Below are positions 52,141 to 63,289 of a stretch of DNA of 64,000 nt, piece after piece; the first letter of the stretch is position 1, and each line of letters begins with the position of its first letter. This DNA comes from Rhipicephalus microplus. Taxonomy: Eukaryota; Arthropoda; Arachnida; Ixodida; Ixodidae. The stretch is from NCBI RefSeq assembly GCF_043290135.1, contig NC_134710.1, positions 372,001 to 436,000 of the forward strand. The letters run 5' to 3'. The notes beneath the pieces are model-generated. The model saw only the letters and a list, made by a program, of their open reading frames with translations. It did no database searches and had not been told where the DNA came from. The position numbers were made by a program, and so were the translations under genes.

Positions 52141-53367
52141 GTGCGGCCTCACCGGCAAACACCGCCGAGAACGCACTCCCTCACCAGAGAAGGATTGGCC
52201 ACCCTGGTGCAGTATCTGGCCACTACCTCCCACATGCTTACGTCAAATAACTCACGGCCCTCAGTTCCCAGCAGCTGCGAAGCAACTGACCATGGCGGCG
52301 GTCAGATCTGCAACGCAGCAGAGGGTGCTAAGAATCTCTGGATCCGGACAGGCCGCCATTGGAACCTGAACTTGGCAACGTTTAATGCTAGAACCTTATC
52401 TAGTGAGGGAAGTCTAGCTGTACTATTCGAGGAGCTAGAGGGTGTTAAATGGGATATAATAGGGCTCAGTGAGGTTAGGAGGACAGATGAGGCCTATACG
52501 GTGCTACAGAATGGGCACGTCCTTTGCTACAGGGGCTTGGCAGACAGAAGAGAACTGGGAGTGGGGTTCCTAATTCACAGAAATATAGCTGGCAACATAG
52601 AGGAATACTATAGCATTAATGAAAGGGTGGTAGGTATCGTAATTAAACTGAATAAAAGATACAAGATGAAGGTAGTACAGGCTTACGCGCCTACATCCAG
52701 CCATGATGACGCTTCAGTTGAAAGCTTCTATGAAGACGTGGAATCGGCAATGAGTAAGGTAAAAACACAGTATACTATAGTGATGGGCGACTTTAATGCA
52801 AAGGTAGGGAAGAAGCAGGCTGGAGACCAGGCAGTAGGAGATTATGGCATCGGTACTAGAAACGCCAGAGGAGAGCTACTAGTAGAATTCGCAGAACGCA
52901 ATAATTTACGGATTTTGAATACCTTCTACCGAAAACGAGAAAACCGCAAGTGGACATGGAGGAGCCCTAATGGCGAAAATAAGAACGAAATAGACTTTAT
53001 AATGAGTGCACAACCTGGAATCGTGCAGGATGTGGAAGTGATTGGCAAGGTACGATGCAGTGACCATAGAATAGTACGGTCTCGAATTCGCCTAGACTTG
53101 AAGAAGGAACGACAGAAACTGATACGCAAGAAGCCAATCAATCAGCTAGCACTGAGAGGGAAAGTACAGGAATTCAGAGTGTCGCTGCAGAACAGGTACT
53201 CGGCTCTTAGTGAGGAAACGAACCTTAGCGTAGATACAATGAATGATAATCTAACGAGTATCATTACGGAGTGTGCAGTGGAAGTTGGAAGCAGGGTAGT
53301 TAGACAGGACACTGGCAAGCTTTCCCAGGAAACGAAGAACCTAATTAAGAAGCGTCAAATCATGAAA
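52141..53367 (+). CDS. RTE LINE endonuclease half
   Basis: An intact frame of about 410 codons giving the APE-type endonuclease of an RTE LINE, which nicks target DNA for priming. Motifs in order: LATFNARTLSSEG (about 52375), IIGLSEVRRTDEA (about 52458), VQAYAPTSSHDD, IVMGDFNAKVGKK (about 52778), NEIDFIMS (about 52984) and CSDHRIVRSRIRL (about 53060). The frame runs on toward the RT but leaves LINE sequence at 53367; the nominal stop at 53374-53376 lies in flank. The true start is unsure, since several Met codons lie before the first motif. Its missing C-terminal half is the minus-strand RT at 48507. Confidence 0.92.
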
Positions 53368-53376
53368 TTTCTATAA

Positions 53377-54931
53377 GTGCATACAAATCCCTTTTTTCAA
53401 AATCGGTGCTATATAGTCTCAAATTTTGCTTTGGAGGTACAGTTGGAGATCGGTAATCATATTACCAGTCAAAATGGAATCTCATCAGTTTTTTTTAGCA
53501 CTGTCAAGGCTATTAGGCCTCTTAGCAATAGGAAAGCCGTTCAGCCTCTACACATGTATTCGTCCACGTCGCATCGTCTGCTCAGCATCTTGTGGTGTCT
53601 GCTCGCTCGCATAGGGAACAAGAGGTGCTTCTGTCTAGCCGCAGCACGATGAACGAATGCAAAACTGTGAAGTGTCATAAAGGGAAAGTAGAGTGTAGAT
53701 GAAAAAAAATATATATTCTATCCTTGCAGTTTTTGTTTTGTTTGTCATTTACTTCTTAAACTGCGCTTCACTAACTCACATGAGAAATTTTACTTTGAGG
53801 TGGAAGTTGTTGTGTGTCCAATGAAAAGCTTTGTACCACTAGAGTTTTCTCATTGGTTCATTTCAAACTGCGAAAGCATGATGAGAGGAGGTGAGCTTAA
53901 AACCGTTGCCACTAGCCTTCGCAAGCCAGATTTATTCCTTGTCCTTTTCGGTATCTGAGCAACTCTGAGCCGGAAGATCAGACAACGCAGACGCATCAAC
54001 CAGTCATGAGCATGCAAGGTTACATTCGCATGGAACACCCAAGCTAGGTTGAGCACGTAAGCGACGTTGTGTCGTTTCAGTGTTCTCTGTATTCTACTGC
54101 CTGTTTCTGTGGGATGGATCTCTCTATGCGTGCATGTTTGGAGAGACTGGCATGGATAATGTGTCCTTACCACGATACATAGTGTCGCACTGCTGGAACT
54201 GACTGCTTTAAAGGGACACTAAAGCCAACTATTATGTCGACATTGATTGTTGAAATGGTGGTTCAGAAACCTCGTAGTGTTGCTTTCGTGCCAAGGAAAG
54301 GCCTATTTTGAAATGAAATCATGTTTTACTGCTCCGCATCAGGTTAGCGTACTTCAAATTACCCGCCTCAAGAAGCGGACCGACCGGACCGTCTCACGTC
54401 ACTGTTGCGGTGCACAACGTTGCCCGGCTTTACTGCGCTAGTAGCAGCAGACCGAAAGCAGCGGGAGCCACACCAGCAACAACGGTCATTGATCGATTTC
54501 CCGCCATCAGCTTCGAGATTGCAGACGCTTTGCTTCAACTGCGCCTCGCTAGATGGCACCACCTGTCCTGTGTAACCACGTGAAAATAGAATTTTTGAAC
54601 CACTCGCGCCATTCCCCATAGTAACGTCCGGCCGTTCTTTTTTTCACGAATCAAACAGAAACGAACAAGCAGCATTTCATTGCATCTCTTGATGCACGGA
54701 AGGTTCTTTATTTAGTGCAGATAGATCGATTACTAGTGATTAATTGTAGGCGGTCCGTGTGATGTCATCGGCATCATTTTGAAAATGTCCTACTGCGGCG
54801 CTTGTGTTCTTGTGCATTTACCTTAATTTCTTGGTAAGTAGGGCACTGTTGATAATATTATCGTTTTAGATGTTGTCATACATTGAGCTTTCACACTGAC
54901 GTAAATTGTTATTTGACTCTGCAAACCCTGC
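53377..54931. other. Intergenic/intron sequence with a common-type repeat
   Basis: No gene recognised. TTTAAAGGGACACTAAAGCCAA at about 54211 looks like the start of a dispersed tick repeat (TTAAAGGGACC also occurs at 56888 and TTAAAGTGACC at 58634), extending perhaps to 54610 with a GC-rich middle. I cannot name the family. Confidence 0.4.
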
Positions 54932-56433
54932 TAAATCATGCTGATGGGCTAGTTGGTTTGCATCCATGAATTGTGAGTAAGCGTGAACAGACACTGATGT
55001 AGAAGAAAACTGACTCGGACAGAGTGCTACTTTCAACTGATCTTTTACTTTTACATGAACCAATAAGTATATACTGAGCGAGCAGAAATAACATCAGCAA
55101 AAAGAATGTTTTGTGGATTCACATTGGTGAACGGAGCACGTGTACAATGCATTATCACAACATAGCAAAAAGTTTCTTGTCACTGAGTCAAGTTAAGGTA
55201 ATGAAGCTCTTGTTGAGAAAGTGATACTGAAGGTTGGTGTTTATGATTTCTTAATAAAAGATTTCTTGTGGATGATTTCTTCATTGTTTTAAACAATGAA
55301 TCATAGGGTTTTGACTGTGAGGTCTCAAAAATCATAATCACATTCACAGAAGCCCTGTCCCTATTGGTGTTGATGCATGAAGTGCTCTAGGGCAATTTCA
55401 TTAGATTTTTAGACTTAAGACTCTACTTTTCATCACAGAAAGTTTGCTGGAGTTACAAGCCAAGAGGCAATAAACCCGTCCTGCCGTTTTCCTCTGCTCG
55501 TTCAAAGCTAGTTAAATGCGCCATTGTACAATCCTGTTTTAATAACTCCCATATGAAGTCCTGTAATCACCAGGTGGAAGTTAGCTCTCTGAACCAAGCC
55601 AAGCGCTTAGCAGAGTCAGGTTACCCAGTATGTGTACTGAGCTCGGTGGCAGAGGGCTTGAGCAGAAGGCTACAAGATCCGTCTAAAGGCAGTAGTGGTG
55701 GTACAGCAAAAAAAGTGGTCATCATGCCATACATGCATGGCGTTTTGCACATTCTCAGAGTCCCCTGAAAGTAAGGTGTGGATGTGATCTTTTCCACTCC
55801 AGAATGTCTACAAAAGTTATGTCGACATGTTAATTTAAAATGTAACAGTGTAAATGCTTGTCTCGTAAACCGTAGAACACTTTTTGTAAACAGCGCTCGC
55901 AACATTGTTTATGCTATTCCGCTTTCCTGTACAAGAACTTTTGTTGGTCAGATCGGCTGATGTATTAATCATAGATTGAAAGAGCATCTTTATAATGTCA
56001 CGAAAGCAATCTCAGGTCATTTGTGCATTCATTGCTAAGATTGTGGATGCAAGCCCTTGTTTGAGAAAACGGCAATCTTATTTAAGGCACTTAGCAAAAT
56101 GACAAGGGAGATCATGGAGGTGTATGAAATTTGCAAGATTATCAGACATGTGCATTAGCCAACTTTCAGTATCACTTTCTCAAAAAGCTTCACTACCTCT
56201 ATTTGACACAGTGACACGAAACTTTTTGCTATGTTGTGATAATGCATTGCACAACTGCTCGGTGGAATGATGTTAATCCACAAAACATTCTTTTTGCTTA
56301 GTTATTTCTGCTCGCTCGATATTATATTTATCAGATTGTGCGAAAATAAAACATCAATTGAAAGTAGCGCTCTGTCCGAATCAGTTCTCTTCTAGTTCCT
56401 TGTCTGTTTGCGCTGCTCACAATTCATGGCTGA
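54932..56433 (+). mobile_element. Penelope-like element with inverted partial copy, older
   Basis: A PLE insertion of about 1.5 kb with a probable 9-bp TSD, AAACCCTGC, at 54923-54931 and 56434-56442. The ends form an inverted repeat (about 54964-55236 and 56158-56429), roughly 80% alike. The left end has about 32 more unpaired bases. Read on the minus strand these pass the ORF start and give MDANQLAHQHDLAG, as in the copies at 21852 and 7087. Same architecture as 21852, different and older subfamily. Confidence 0.82.
55249..56160 (+). pseudogene. Penelope-like ORF, RT end and GIY-YIG domain
   Basis: Begins at the RT catalytic region (FLVDDFFIVLNNE, about 55262-55300), so the copy is truncated just before it. 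Later it reads VSSLNQAKRLAESGYPVCVL (about 55577), MPYMHGVLHILRVP (about 55726, then a stop), then VYAIPLSCTRTFVGQIG (about 55908; the GIY-YIG core with FVGQ for YIGQ, then a stop). CGCKPLFEKTAILFKALSKM (about 56045) is the cysteine motif region. Several stops and frame changes: dead. Confidence 0.82.
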
Positions 56434-58848
56434 AAACCCTGCAGGAAAAAAATTGTTGGTAAATGCTAAACCTTAGGTGCCTTTTTAGCATCATAAACTA
56501 AAACATTCCTGTTTGCTTTCGTGTCCTATACACAGATCCTACACATGATTCTTTGAAAATTAAAATTTTTTCAAAGTTGATTGTGCCTATATTTACGAAT
56601 TTGGGGCCTAAAACAGTCTTTTGACCACCTATTTTTAGCTCCTAAAACCTGGTTTTTAGTGCCTATAAATACAGCCTCTAGTGATCACTTGGTGAAAGCA
56701 AAATTTATGAAGCTAATGTGAAAGTTGATGTCGACAAATGCTGCATAGACTGAAAAGCTTTTACAACAGGACACCTTGCTTTGAGGGTACCAGTATGTCA
56801 TTGCCTCCTGAATCTTATGGGATTTGTGTGAGGTAACATGAAGCAGTTTGTAGCTTTCATAAAACAGGTTCTCAAAGTGCAAGAACTTAAAGGGACCGAC
56901 AACTGATTTTTCTCTATCAATTTTCTTAAGGTGCGACAGCAAGATCACCCGATGGGTGATTCTACGAGAGATTGAACATGCGTGTTGAGATGATACTTTG
57001 TTTTGTTTCTTTTGTATGTTATGTGGGTATATTTGATGTGCACAGAAACGAAAATTTTATTTTCAAAAGCTGATCCCAGTGCACCAAAAAAATGTTTGAA
57101 GGTGGGGGCGCGTGCGTCTCGCTATTGTTCGCCCATTTCCCAATTTCGCAGACGAATTAAATGCGCACTATAAACTTTGTGCCGAAACGTTTTCCTTCTT
57201 GTTTAACAGCTTTAGTCCAAAAGTTACAACTATGGTTTTGGCTTGTAGTGCTTTGAAATTTTTAAGATTAAGATGATGAAGTAGCTAACAAATATTTGAA
57301 AAAAGGCCAAAATAAGCATGGTGCGACTCAAGTTGGCAGCCATGTAGAACGGACAACACCCTGTGCATCTAATCTCCACGACCATCATACTTAGATGCCT
57401 AGGTGCATTATCATAAAAAGAGCGAAAAAGTTGATATTTGGCAAGTTCGTTTAGCACGCAGTTTGTCATATTACAAAAAGTTACTGCTTGTTATCAGTAA
57501 TTCTGCTTGAATGCACAGCTCTCCACCTATAAAGAAACAGCATGCAAAATTTTATGTCAAAATATTTCTTGAAAGTAGAGCTATCATTGTTCGGGTAACA
57601 CTAAGATGTGAAAAAATCATGTTTTGAGAAAATTGGCTTTAAAACTTCGAACCAAATGTCATGTAACAAAGAAACATTCAATACGCCCGAACTCCACTAG
57701 GCTTATAGCTTGGGACCTCCTTTGAAGTTGTACAAGCTTTTTTTTTGAGTGAGACAAAAAAACGTATTTTTTTTCTAGCTCGTCTTGTGTCTATAGGCGA
57801 CTCTCATCCTTGTGCTCCACATTGCGTCCACGCTTGGCATATTAAATTGCTCACCTGTGTTTATGCTTCTTTTTTGTCCTATACTTCGCCATGTTTCATG
57901 AAATATCACAACTTTTTCCCTAAAGAGCCTGAACTAAAGCCAAGAACTTGAAATGGCATAGAAAACAACACTGACAGCTGAATGAAAATGTGAGCAATTT
58001 GACTAGTGGAATGTTCTAATTAAGAAAAATTTTAAAATAAAATGGAAACGTGATATTCTGCAAGCTTTAAAATGTACTTAGATAACTTAGCATTACATAA
58101 TATGTATATGAGAGATATCTATGACGAGATAATAGGTGTTGTGGAAACAAACATTCAGTTTTGGTTTCGCTTGCATTCATCAGGGGTTGAAAAAAAGGGG
58201 ATAACTTTCGAGCAACTCAAGAAAGCCACATAATTTCAAAAAAAATTTTTTTTTCGAGAAATGCGTTTTTGAAGGTGGTGACCTTAAGCTCTCTGCAGAA
58301 CCATTACACGTAATGCTGCCATATGCGAAAGCTTCCCGGACACAAGCCACTTTGGACTTTATCGAGTACATTGTAGTAATCTACAATTTAAACTCCCCAA
58401 GTAACATCATACAAAGCGCACGTACTATGTGGCTGAAGTACGACATAAAAATCCGTAAACAGCCGTTGTTTCCACAGGTGTACTTTTCTGCCTCAAGGCT
58501 AGAAGAACTTCCTCAGACTAGAAGTCCGCTTGTCGAAATGTCGGCTCTAACAACCCCTGTTTGCGGATTTTTTCATCTTCCTACCGTTTTTTGGTTTTGC
58601 ACTAGGTAGGATATTGCTATCGCGTTCAGCTCTTAAAGTGACCGACAACTGCCCAGACCATGAAATGAGATGACTGCATGGATGGGAACATTGTCCTTCA
58701 TAGTGACTCAAACCAACCCTGTTTTTCACATGAGAAGTGGAGTTATATTTTCATTTCTTCATTGAAAATCGCGAAAAAAGCCTTTTTAGTATTACAGTAT
58801 TGTTTGCTTATTTATAGTAAAAGATCATTCTCTATAAAAATGTAGGTA
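56434..58848. other. Unassigned sequence
   Basis: 2.4 kb of AT-rich DNA. Two short stretches beginning CTTAAAGGGACCGACAACTG (56887) and CTTAAAGTGACCGACAACTG (58633) are alike and may mark dispersed repeat ends. The open frame at 58313-58609 shows no domain I can name. No gene is supported. Confidence 0.4.
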
Positions 58849-60032
58849 CAGTCGAACCTCGATATATCGTACGGCGCGGCGATCCCGAAATAGTTCAATA
58901 TATCCAGAATTCGTTATAAAAAATTACGAAAAAAATGCGTCAACAGCTTGCTGAAAACAACCAACGAACCGTTCAAGCGTGGTGCAGTAATTACTCACTT
59001 AAAGATTCAAACAAAGTATTTATTGTGTTGGTTTAAAATATTGAAAAAGAGTAGCCTGCTTTTTGTTGGCCATGGCGTGTTTGACAACTGCGTCCTCAAT
59101 ATAGTCCAGGCGATCCATAAGTGATAGGCCTGTGCCTTCAATCGCGCCGCAGTGGCGGCGCACAAGGGCCAAGGCAGCTACAACCTCAGCTGATGTCGAG
59201 AGCGGGGCACCATCAGCGCTTGCGGGATTCACCTCGGCAGAGTCTTCATTTGGCTGCTCAGCAGTAGCTTCAGCAACAATCTCCACATCTGTGAGCTCCG
59301 CCGTTCGGAGTTAGGCCTGTCACGCACCACAACGTGCGACAAGCCTAACTCCCAACGCACGAACACTGCGAGCACAACGACCGATGCCTGCTGAAGCTAC
59401 GGGGGAGGAGCTTGCAACAAGTGCGCAGTGTGCCGTTGACACCATAGAGATTGCAACGACTGTAAGCTGCAAGGCTGCGGCGTGAGTCCGGGGGTAAAGC
59501 GCGCACATGGCGCGCCCATGCCGGCTCGCCTGACTGCTTTCCTTTTCCCGGCGGCAGTGCGGGCCGCGTCCGAGACAGTCGTCTGCGTACTTTCCCTCCT
59601 ATACTTTCCTTCTCAATCTTTACCTCCAACTCCCCCTTCCCCCGCGCGAAGCCGTGTCGGTGCCTTCGTATTGACAGCCGATAACAGCTCCGCGCTTTTC
59701 TCTTCTCTTTCCTCATTTAAGAACCTCTACCGCAAGGCGGCGGCGCGCATACGCCGCTACGTTAAAGTGGTGCTCTCGGGGCCATCGATGTGTGCAGCAT
59801 TCGTAAACGCCCGCCGCTCTACCGCTACTTTCGAGAGTTGCGGGAAAGCTCGCCGCCTGTCAATGGAGCGCGGGCGGTTTGGGGTGGCTGAGTTCAATAT
59901 ATCCATTATATATGTCAAACTTTGTTCGAAATAAAAAATCAATAATGCATGCGATTTCCCGCGTGATATAGGAACCGTTCGATATAGGCAATAATTCGAT
60001 ATATCCGTGTTCGATATATCGAGGTTTGACTG
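58849..60032. mobile_element. Pogo-like transposon derivative, copy 1
   Basis: 1184 bp between TA duplications (58847-58848, 60033-60034). Inverted ends are CAGTCGAACCTCGATATATCG at the left and the complement of CAGTCAAACCTCGATATATCG at the right, matching at about 20 of 21. Only a transposase C-terminal piece is coded (minus strand, 59286-59020), so the copy is non-autonomous. A second member (60464-61273) has the same ends and tail but lacks the GC-rich middle (about 59340-59757). Related ends occur at 4838, 26911 and 51279. Confidence 0.82.
59020..59286 (-). pseudogene. Pogo-like transposase C-terminal fragment with PIP-box-like motif
   Basis: An 88-codon frame. After an acidic, alanine-rich stretch it has CGAIEGTGLSLMDRLDYIED and ends KKQATLFQYFKPTQ. 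QATLFQYF fits the PCNA-interacting (PIP) box Qxx(L/I/M)xx(F/Y)(F/Y); pogo transposase is known to bind PCNA through such a C-terminal motif. The DNA-binding and DDE parts are missing. The very similar frame in the copy at 60464 shows the tail is a shared feature of the family. Not a full gene. Confidence 0.65.
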
Positions 60033-60034
60033 TA

Positions 60035-60461
60035 TAGGCCTGCATTAGTAGTACGCATTAAACTGGCACTATCTTCGCATTACGTAATCATCCTATGCTC
60101 GTCAGCGTGTTTTGCAACTTTTCTGCCATGCAGAAAACCATGCACACAGTTTCCGGGTTGATAAGATTTTGTAGCAACGTGGCTTTTATATTTACAATTT
60201 TTCTCATAAATAATATCTACTGCTAGTCGGCACGACCATACATATGCGCAGTGACGTTTTTGGTGACTTGGTTTGGCACGCGTGTCGAGAGAGTAATGAC
60301 GACAAGACAAGCCATCCATGACCCAGGCGCAAGAACCTTGGGTGCAGGCGCACGCAACGCGGTACAAATACAGAGAAGCTGTATAAAGCTACATCGTCTC
60401 ATTGTAACGGCTTGTTATTTTCAAAAATAGTTGTAAATCTCAGAATAAATGAGGTTAAGCA
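60035..60461. other. Spacer between the two pogo-like copies
   Basis: No recognised feature in about 430 bp. Confidence 0.4.
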
Positions 60462-60463
60462 TA

Positions 60464-61273
60464 CAGTCGAACCTCAATATATCGAACGGCACGGCGGTCG
60501 CGAAATAGTTCGATATATCCAGAATTCTATATAAAAAAATCACGAAAAAAAATACCTCAACAGCTTGCTTAAAACAATCAACGAACCGTTCAAGCGTGGT
60601 GCAGTAAATACTCACTTCAAGATTCAAACATAGTACGGTATTTATTGTGTTGGTTTAAAATATTGAAAAAGAATGGCCTGCTTTTTGTTAGCCATGGCTT
60701 GTTTGACGACTGGGTCCTCAATATAGTCCAGGCGATCCATAAGTGATAGGCCGGTGTCTTCAATCGCGCCGCAGTGGCGGCGCAAAATGGCCAAGGCAGC
60801 TACGACCTCAGCTGATGTCGGGAGCGGGGCACCATCAGCGCTTGCGGGATCCACCTCGTCTTCCACCAGTCTTCACCACCAGTCTTCATTTGGCTGCTCA
60901 GCAGTAGCTTCGGCGACAATCTCCACATCCGTGAGCTCCGCCGTTGTGAGCTCCGCCGTTCGGAGTTAGGCCTGTCGCGCGCTGTGGTGCGCGACAGGCC
61001 TACGTTAAAGTGGCACTCTCGGTGCCATCGATGTGTGCAGCATTCGTAAACGCCCGCTGCACTACCGCTACTTTCGAGAGTTGCGGGAAAGCTCGCCGCC
61101 TGTCAATGGAGCGCGGGCGGTTTGGGGTGGCTGAGTTTGATATATCCATTATATGTCAAACCTTGTTCGAAATAAAAAATCAATAATGCATGCGATTTCC
61201 CGCATGATATAGGAACCGTTCGATATAGGCAATAATTCGATATATCCGTGTTCGATATATTGAGGTTTGACTG
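60464..61273. mobile_element. Pogo-like transposon derivative, copy 2
   Basis: 810 bp between TA duplications (60462-60463, 61274-61275), inverted ends CAGTCGAACCTCAATATATCG and the complement of CAGTCAAACCTCAATATATCG. Same family as copy 1 but with the middle replaced by a compact GC-rich palindrome at about 60970-61003 (GCCTGTCGCGCGC and GCGCGACAGGC). Confidence 0.82.
60642..60866 (-). pseudogene. Pogo-like transposase C-terminal fragment, second copy
   Basis: 74 codons, matching the fragment in copy 1: CGAIEDTGLSLMDRLDYIED and a C-terminus KKQAILFQYFKPTQ. The PIP-box-like Q-A-I-L-F-Q-Y-F keeps Q, L and the aromatic pair. Frame breaks upstream (a 10-bp-scale duplication at about 60862-60885) separate it from the acidic part. 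Confidence 0.6.
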
Positions 61274-61275
61274 TA

Positions 61276-61660
61276 GTTACAGGAACCCCTGCAAAAGCAG
61301 AACGACAGCATGCACAAGTCGCCAGAAAGGCTACTAGCATTGCATACAATTCTCAGCGTTGCTGGATGAAAGGGCTCATCATTGATTGATATATGGGGTT
61401 TAATGTTCCAAAGCTATCATATACCCTTATATGCAAATTATCATCTCACACAAGAAAAGAAACAGCTGGTTTCGCAGGCACTTAAACTGAATAAGGCAAA
61501 AGGCTGGAAATATCTCTGCTGACCACTGTGAGATTAAGGCCTGAAAGACAGATGACAGCCACGTCTATCGTACCTCCTGTGTGGCTGACCTTGCTGTTTT
61601 TTTATAGTCCACTAGTGTTACTACTTGCGGCTGTGCACTTTGAATCTGCACAAGAATGTT
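61276..61660. other. Spacer with a possible Ruka tail scrap
   Basis: At 61382-61425 ATTGATTGATATATGGGGTT and following bases resemble the complement of the Ruka tail (compare 5946). No head is present, so this is a scrap at most. Otherwise nothing recognised. Confidence 0.4.
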
Positions 61661-62028
61661 TTCTTGTGAAGCTCTGAAAAAACAGAGGTAACACACCCCT
61701 TTGGCCCCGGCTTCACGTAGACGGCACCCCTGGGCTGACCCACCCAGGAGAAATCGGCAGTCGCCTTTTCCTATCTCTTTCTTCCTACATCTTCGTCTTT
61801 ATCTCTCACTTTTTATCTGTCCTGTCATCTCCTCTTTTCAGTTTACTTCAGAATTTCCTGGCGGCGAGGGTTAACCCTGTGTAGTTACCCAACCTTGGGT
61901 AGTTATATTCGGTTATAGCGGCGATGCATGGCTGGCGTCTCCAAGTGTTCAATAGTCAACCTTGTAGCGTCCCCTTGTTGGGCTCGGTGGTGGCTGGCCA
62001 CCATCGCCGCCGAACTTTATTGTATTTT

Positions 62029-63250
62029 ATGGCAAAATCTTTTCCCCCCCTTCCTGATCGCTCCCTAAAAAGGTGGCGCACCGAAGATACTTTCCTGCCT
62101 AACACACCAAAGCCGACATTCCCAAAGTACCATGTAATCCACAGTCAAAACGAAAAGAAGACGGTCCGAGCTATTTCACCTTTCCTTGTTTCCAAAACTC
62201 TCACAGAAGCAATAGGCCCAGGTTACAAAGTAACAAAGATGGGAAGTGGCGATCTTCTTCTGGAGGTTCGTGACAAAGCTCAGTATGAAAAGCTGGCTAA
62301 GCTTGTAGCCTTTGGTGAAACCCCTGTTTCGGTGGGCCCACACAAGTCCATGAACACTGTCCGTGGCGTAATTTCTGATGATGATCTTACTGAGCTTTCT
62401 GAAAGTGAGCTGCTCGAAGGCTGGCAGGACCAGAACGTGGTCAAAGTCCAACGAATAACAATAAGACGCAACAACAAACTGACCCCTACAAAACACCTAA
62501 TAATTACCTTCGAAACAAGTGACCTACCAGAATCAATCGAAACCGGCTATTGTAAGCTTCGTGTAAGACCATACATTCCCAACCCTCGTCGATGTTTTCA
62601 AGTGCCAACGTTTCGGTCATGGATCGCAGAGTTGCAGAGGGCATGCCACTTGCGCAAAGTGCGCATCCATTCAACACATATCAGACAACTGCACCTCAGA
62701 AACAACTCATTGTTCGAACTGTGAAGGAGACCACGCTGCCTATTCACGATCATGCCTCTCATGGAAAAAAGAGAAACAAATAGTAGAACTTAAGGTTAAA
62801 TTTAATCTCGCATTCCAAGAAGCGCGCCAACGCTTCGCAATACACAACCCATTTTATCCCTCCTTTGCAGATGTGACGCGCCGGGGCCCCGCGCCACATG
62901 CCTCAGCACCCGCCAATGTCACACAGTGTGTGGCCGCGGTCGGGCTGCCAGCGCCCCCGGCTGGAGCAGCCTGTACTGCTCCGCCACCTGACAAACAGGG
63001 CCGGCAGACCCTAGTGTCTGCTGAACCTCGGACTGAACTGAACTTTCGGACCACTGCAGGTGCAGTCAGGTCCGAAAGTTCAGTGAATGTACCTGCCCAG
63101 CAGGCACCATCCACCACCTCACAAGAGGTGATAGATACAAGTCCCACTCCTCCGGTGCCTCAGATGCCGAAGGATAGGCGCAACTCCTTGGAGCGCACCA
63201 AAAAAGAAAAACCTCGAATCACAGGGCCCTCAAAAGGCCCTGTAAACTAA
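62029..63250 (+). pseudogene. LINE ORF1 (RNA-binding, three zinc knuckles), frameshifted
   Basis: ATG at 62029 (MAKSFPPLPDRSLKRW). A conserved ORF1 core follows (VRAISPFLVSKTLTEAIGPG; GDLLLEVRDKAQYEKLAKLV; NTVRGVISDDDLTELSESEL), then the Cys-rich region. An extra base at about 62596 shifts the frame just before the knuckles. In the shifted frame three CCHC knuckles are clear: CQRFGHGSQSC, CAKCASIQHISDNC and CSNCEGDHAAYSRSC. The frame then runs through a Pro/Ala-rich tail to TAA at 63248-63250. ORF1 binds LINE RNA in the transposition particle. One lesion only. Confidence 0.82.
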
Positions 63251-63289
63251 CGCAACACCTCTGTATGCACAGCACCACACTAAATTAAA

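Larger units (their letters stand above)
48487..53364. mobile_element. RTE-type LINE insertion with 5' inversion (twin-priming-like)
   Basis: The 3' half of one RTE LINE lies on the minus strand (48487-50337, ending in a CATCATCATCAT tail) and the 5' half on the + strand (about 52030-53367). The two overlap in element coordinates by only 25 bp (53343-53367 equals the complement of 50313-50337). A 10-bp direct repeat, AAATTTCTAT, flanks the whole structure at 48477-48486 and 53365-53374. This is the layout of a twin-primed insertion. About 1.7 kb of other sequence (50338 to about 52030) lies between the halves. Both ORF halves are intact, so it is young. Confidence 0.8.

Noticed and set aside
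48487..53364. Simple chromosomal inversion with one break inside the RTE LINE
   Set aside because: It would explain opposed halves and the 25-bp overlap, but not the direct 10-bp repeat at the outer borders; kept only as an alternative.
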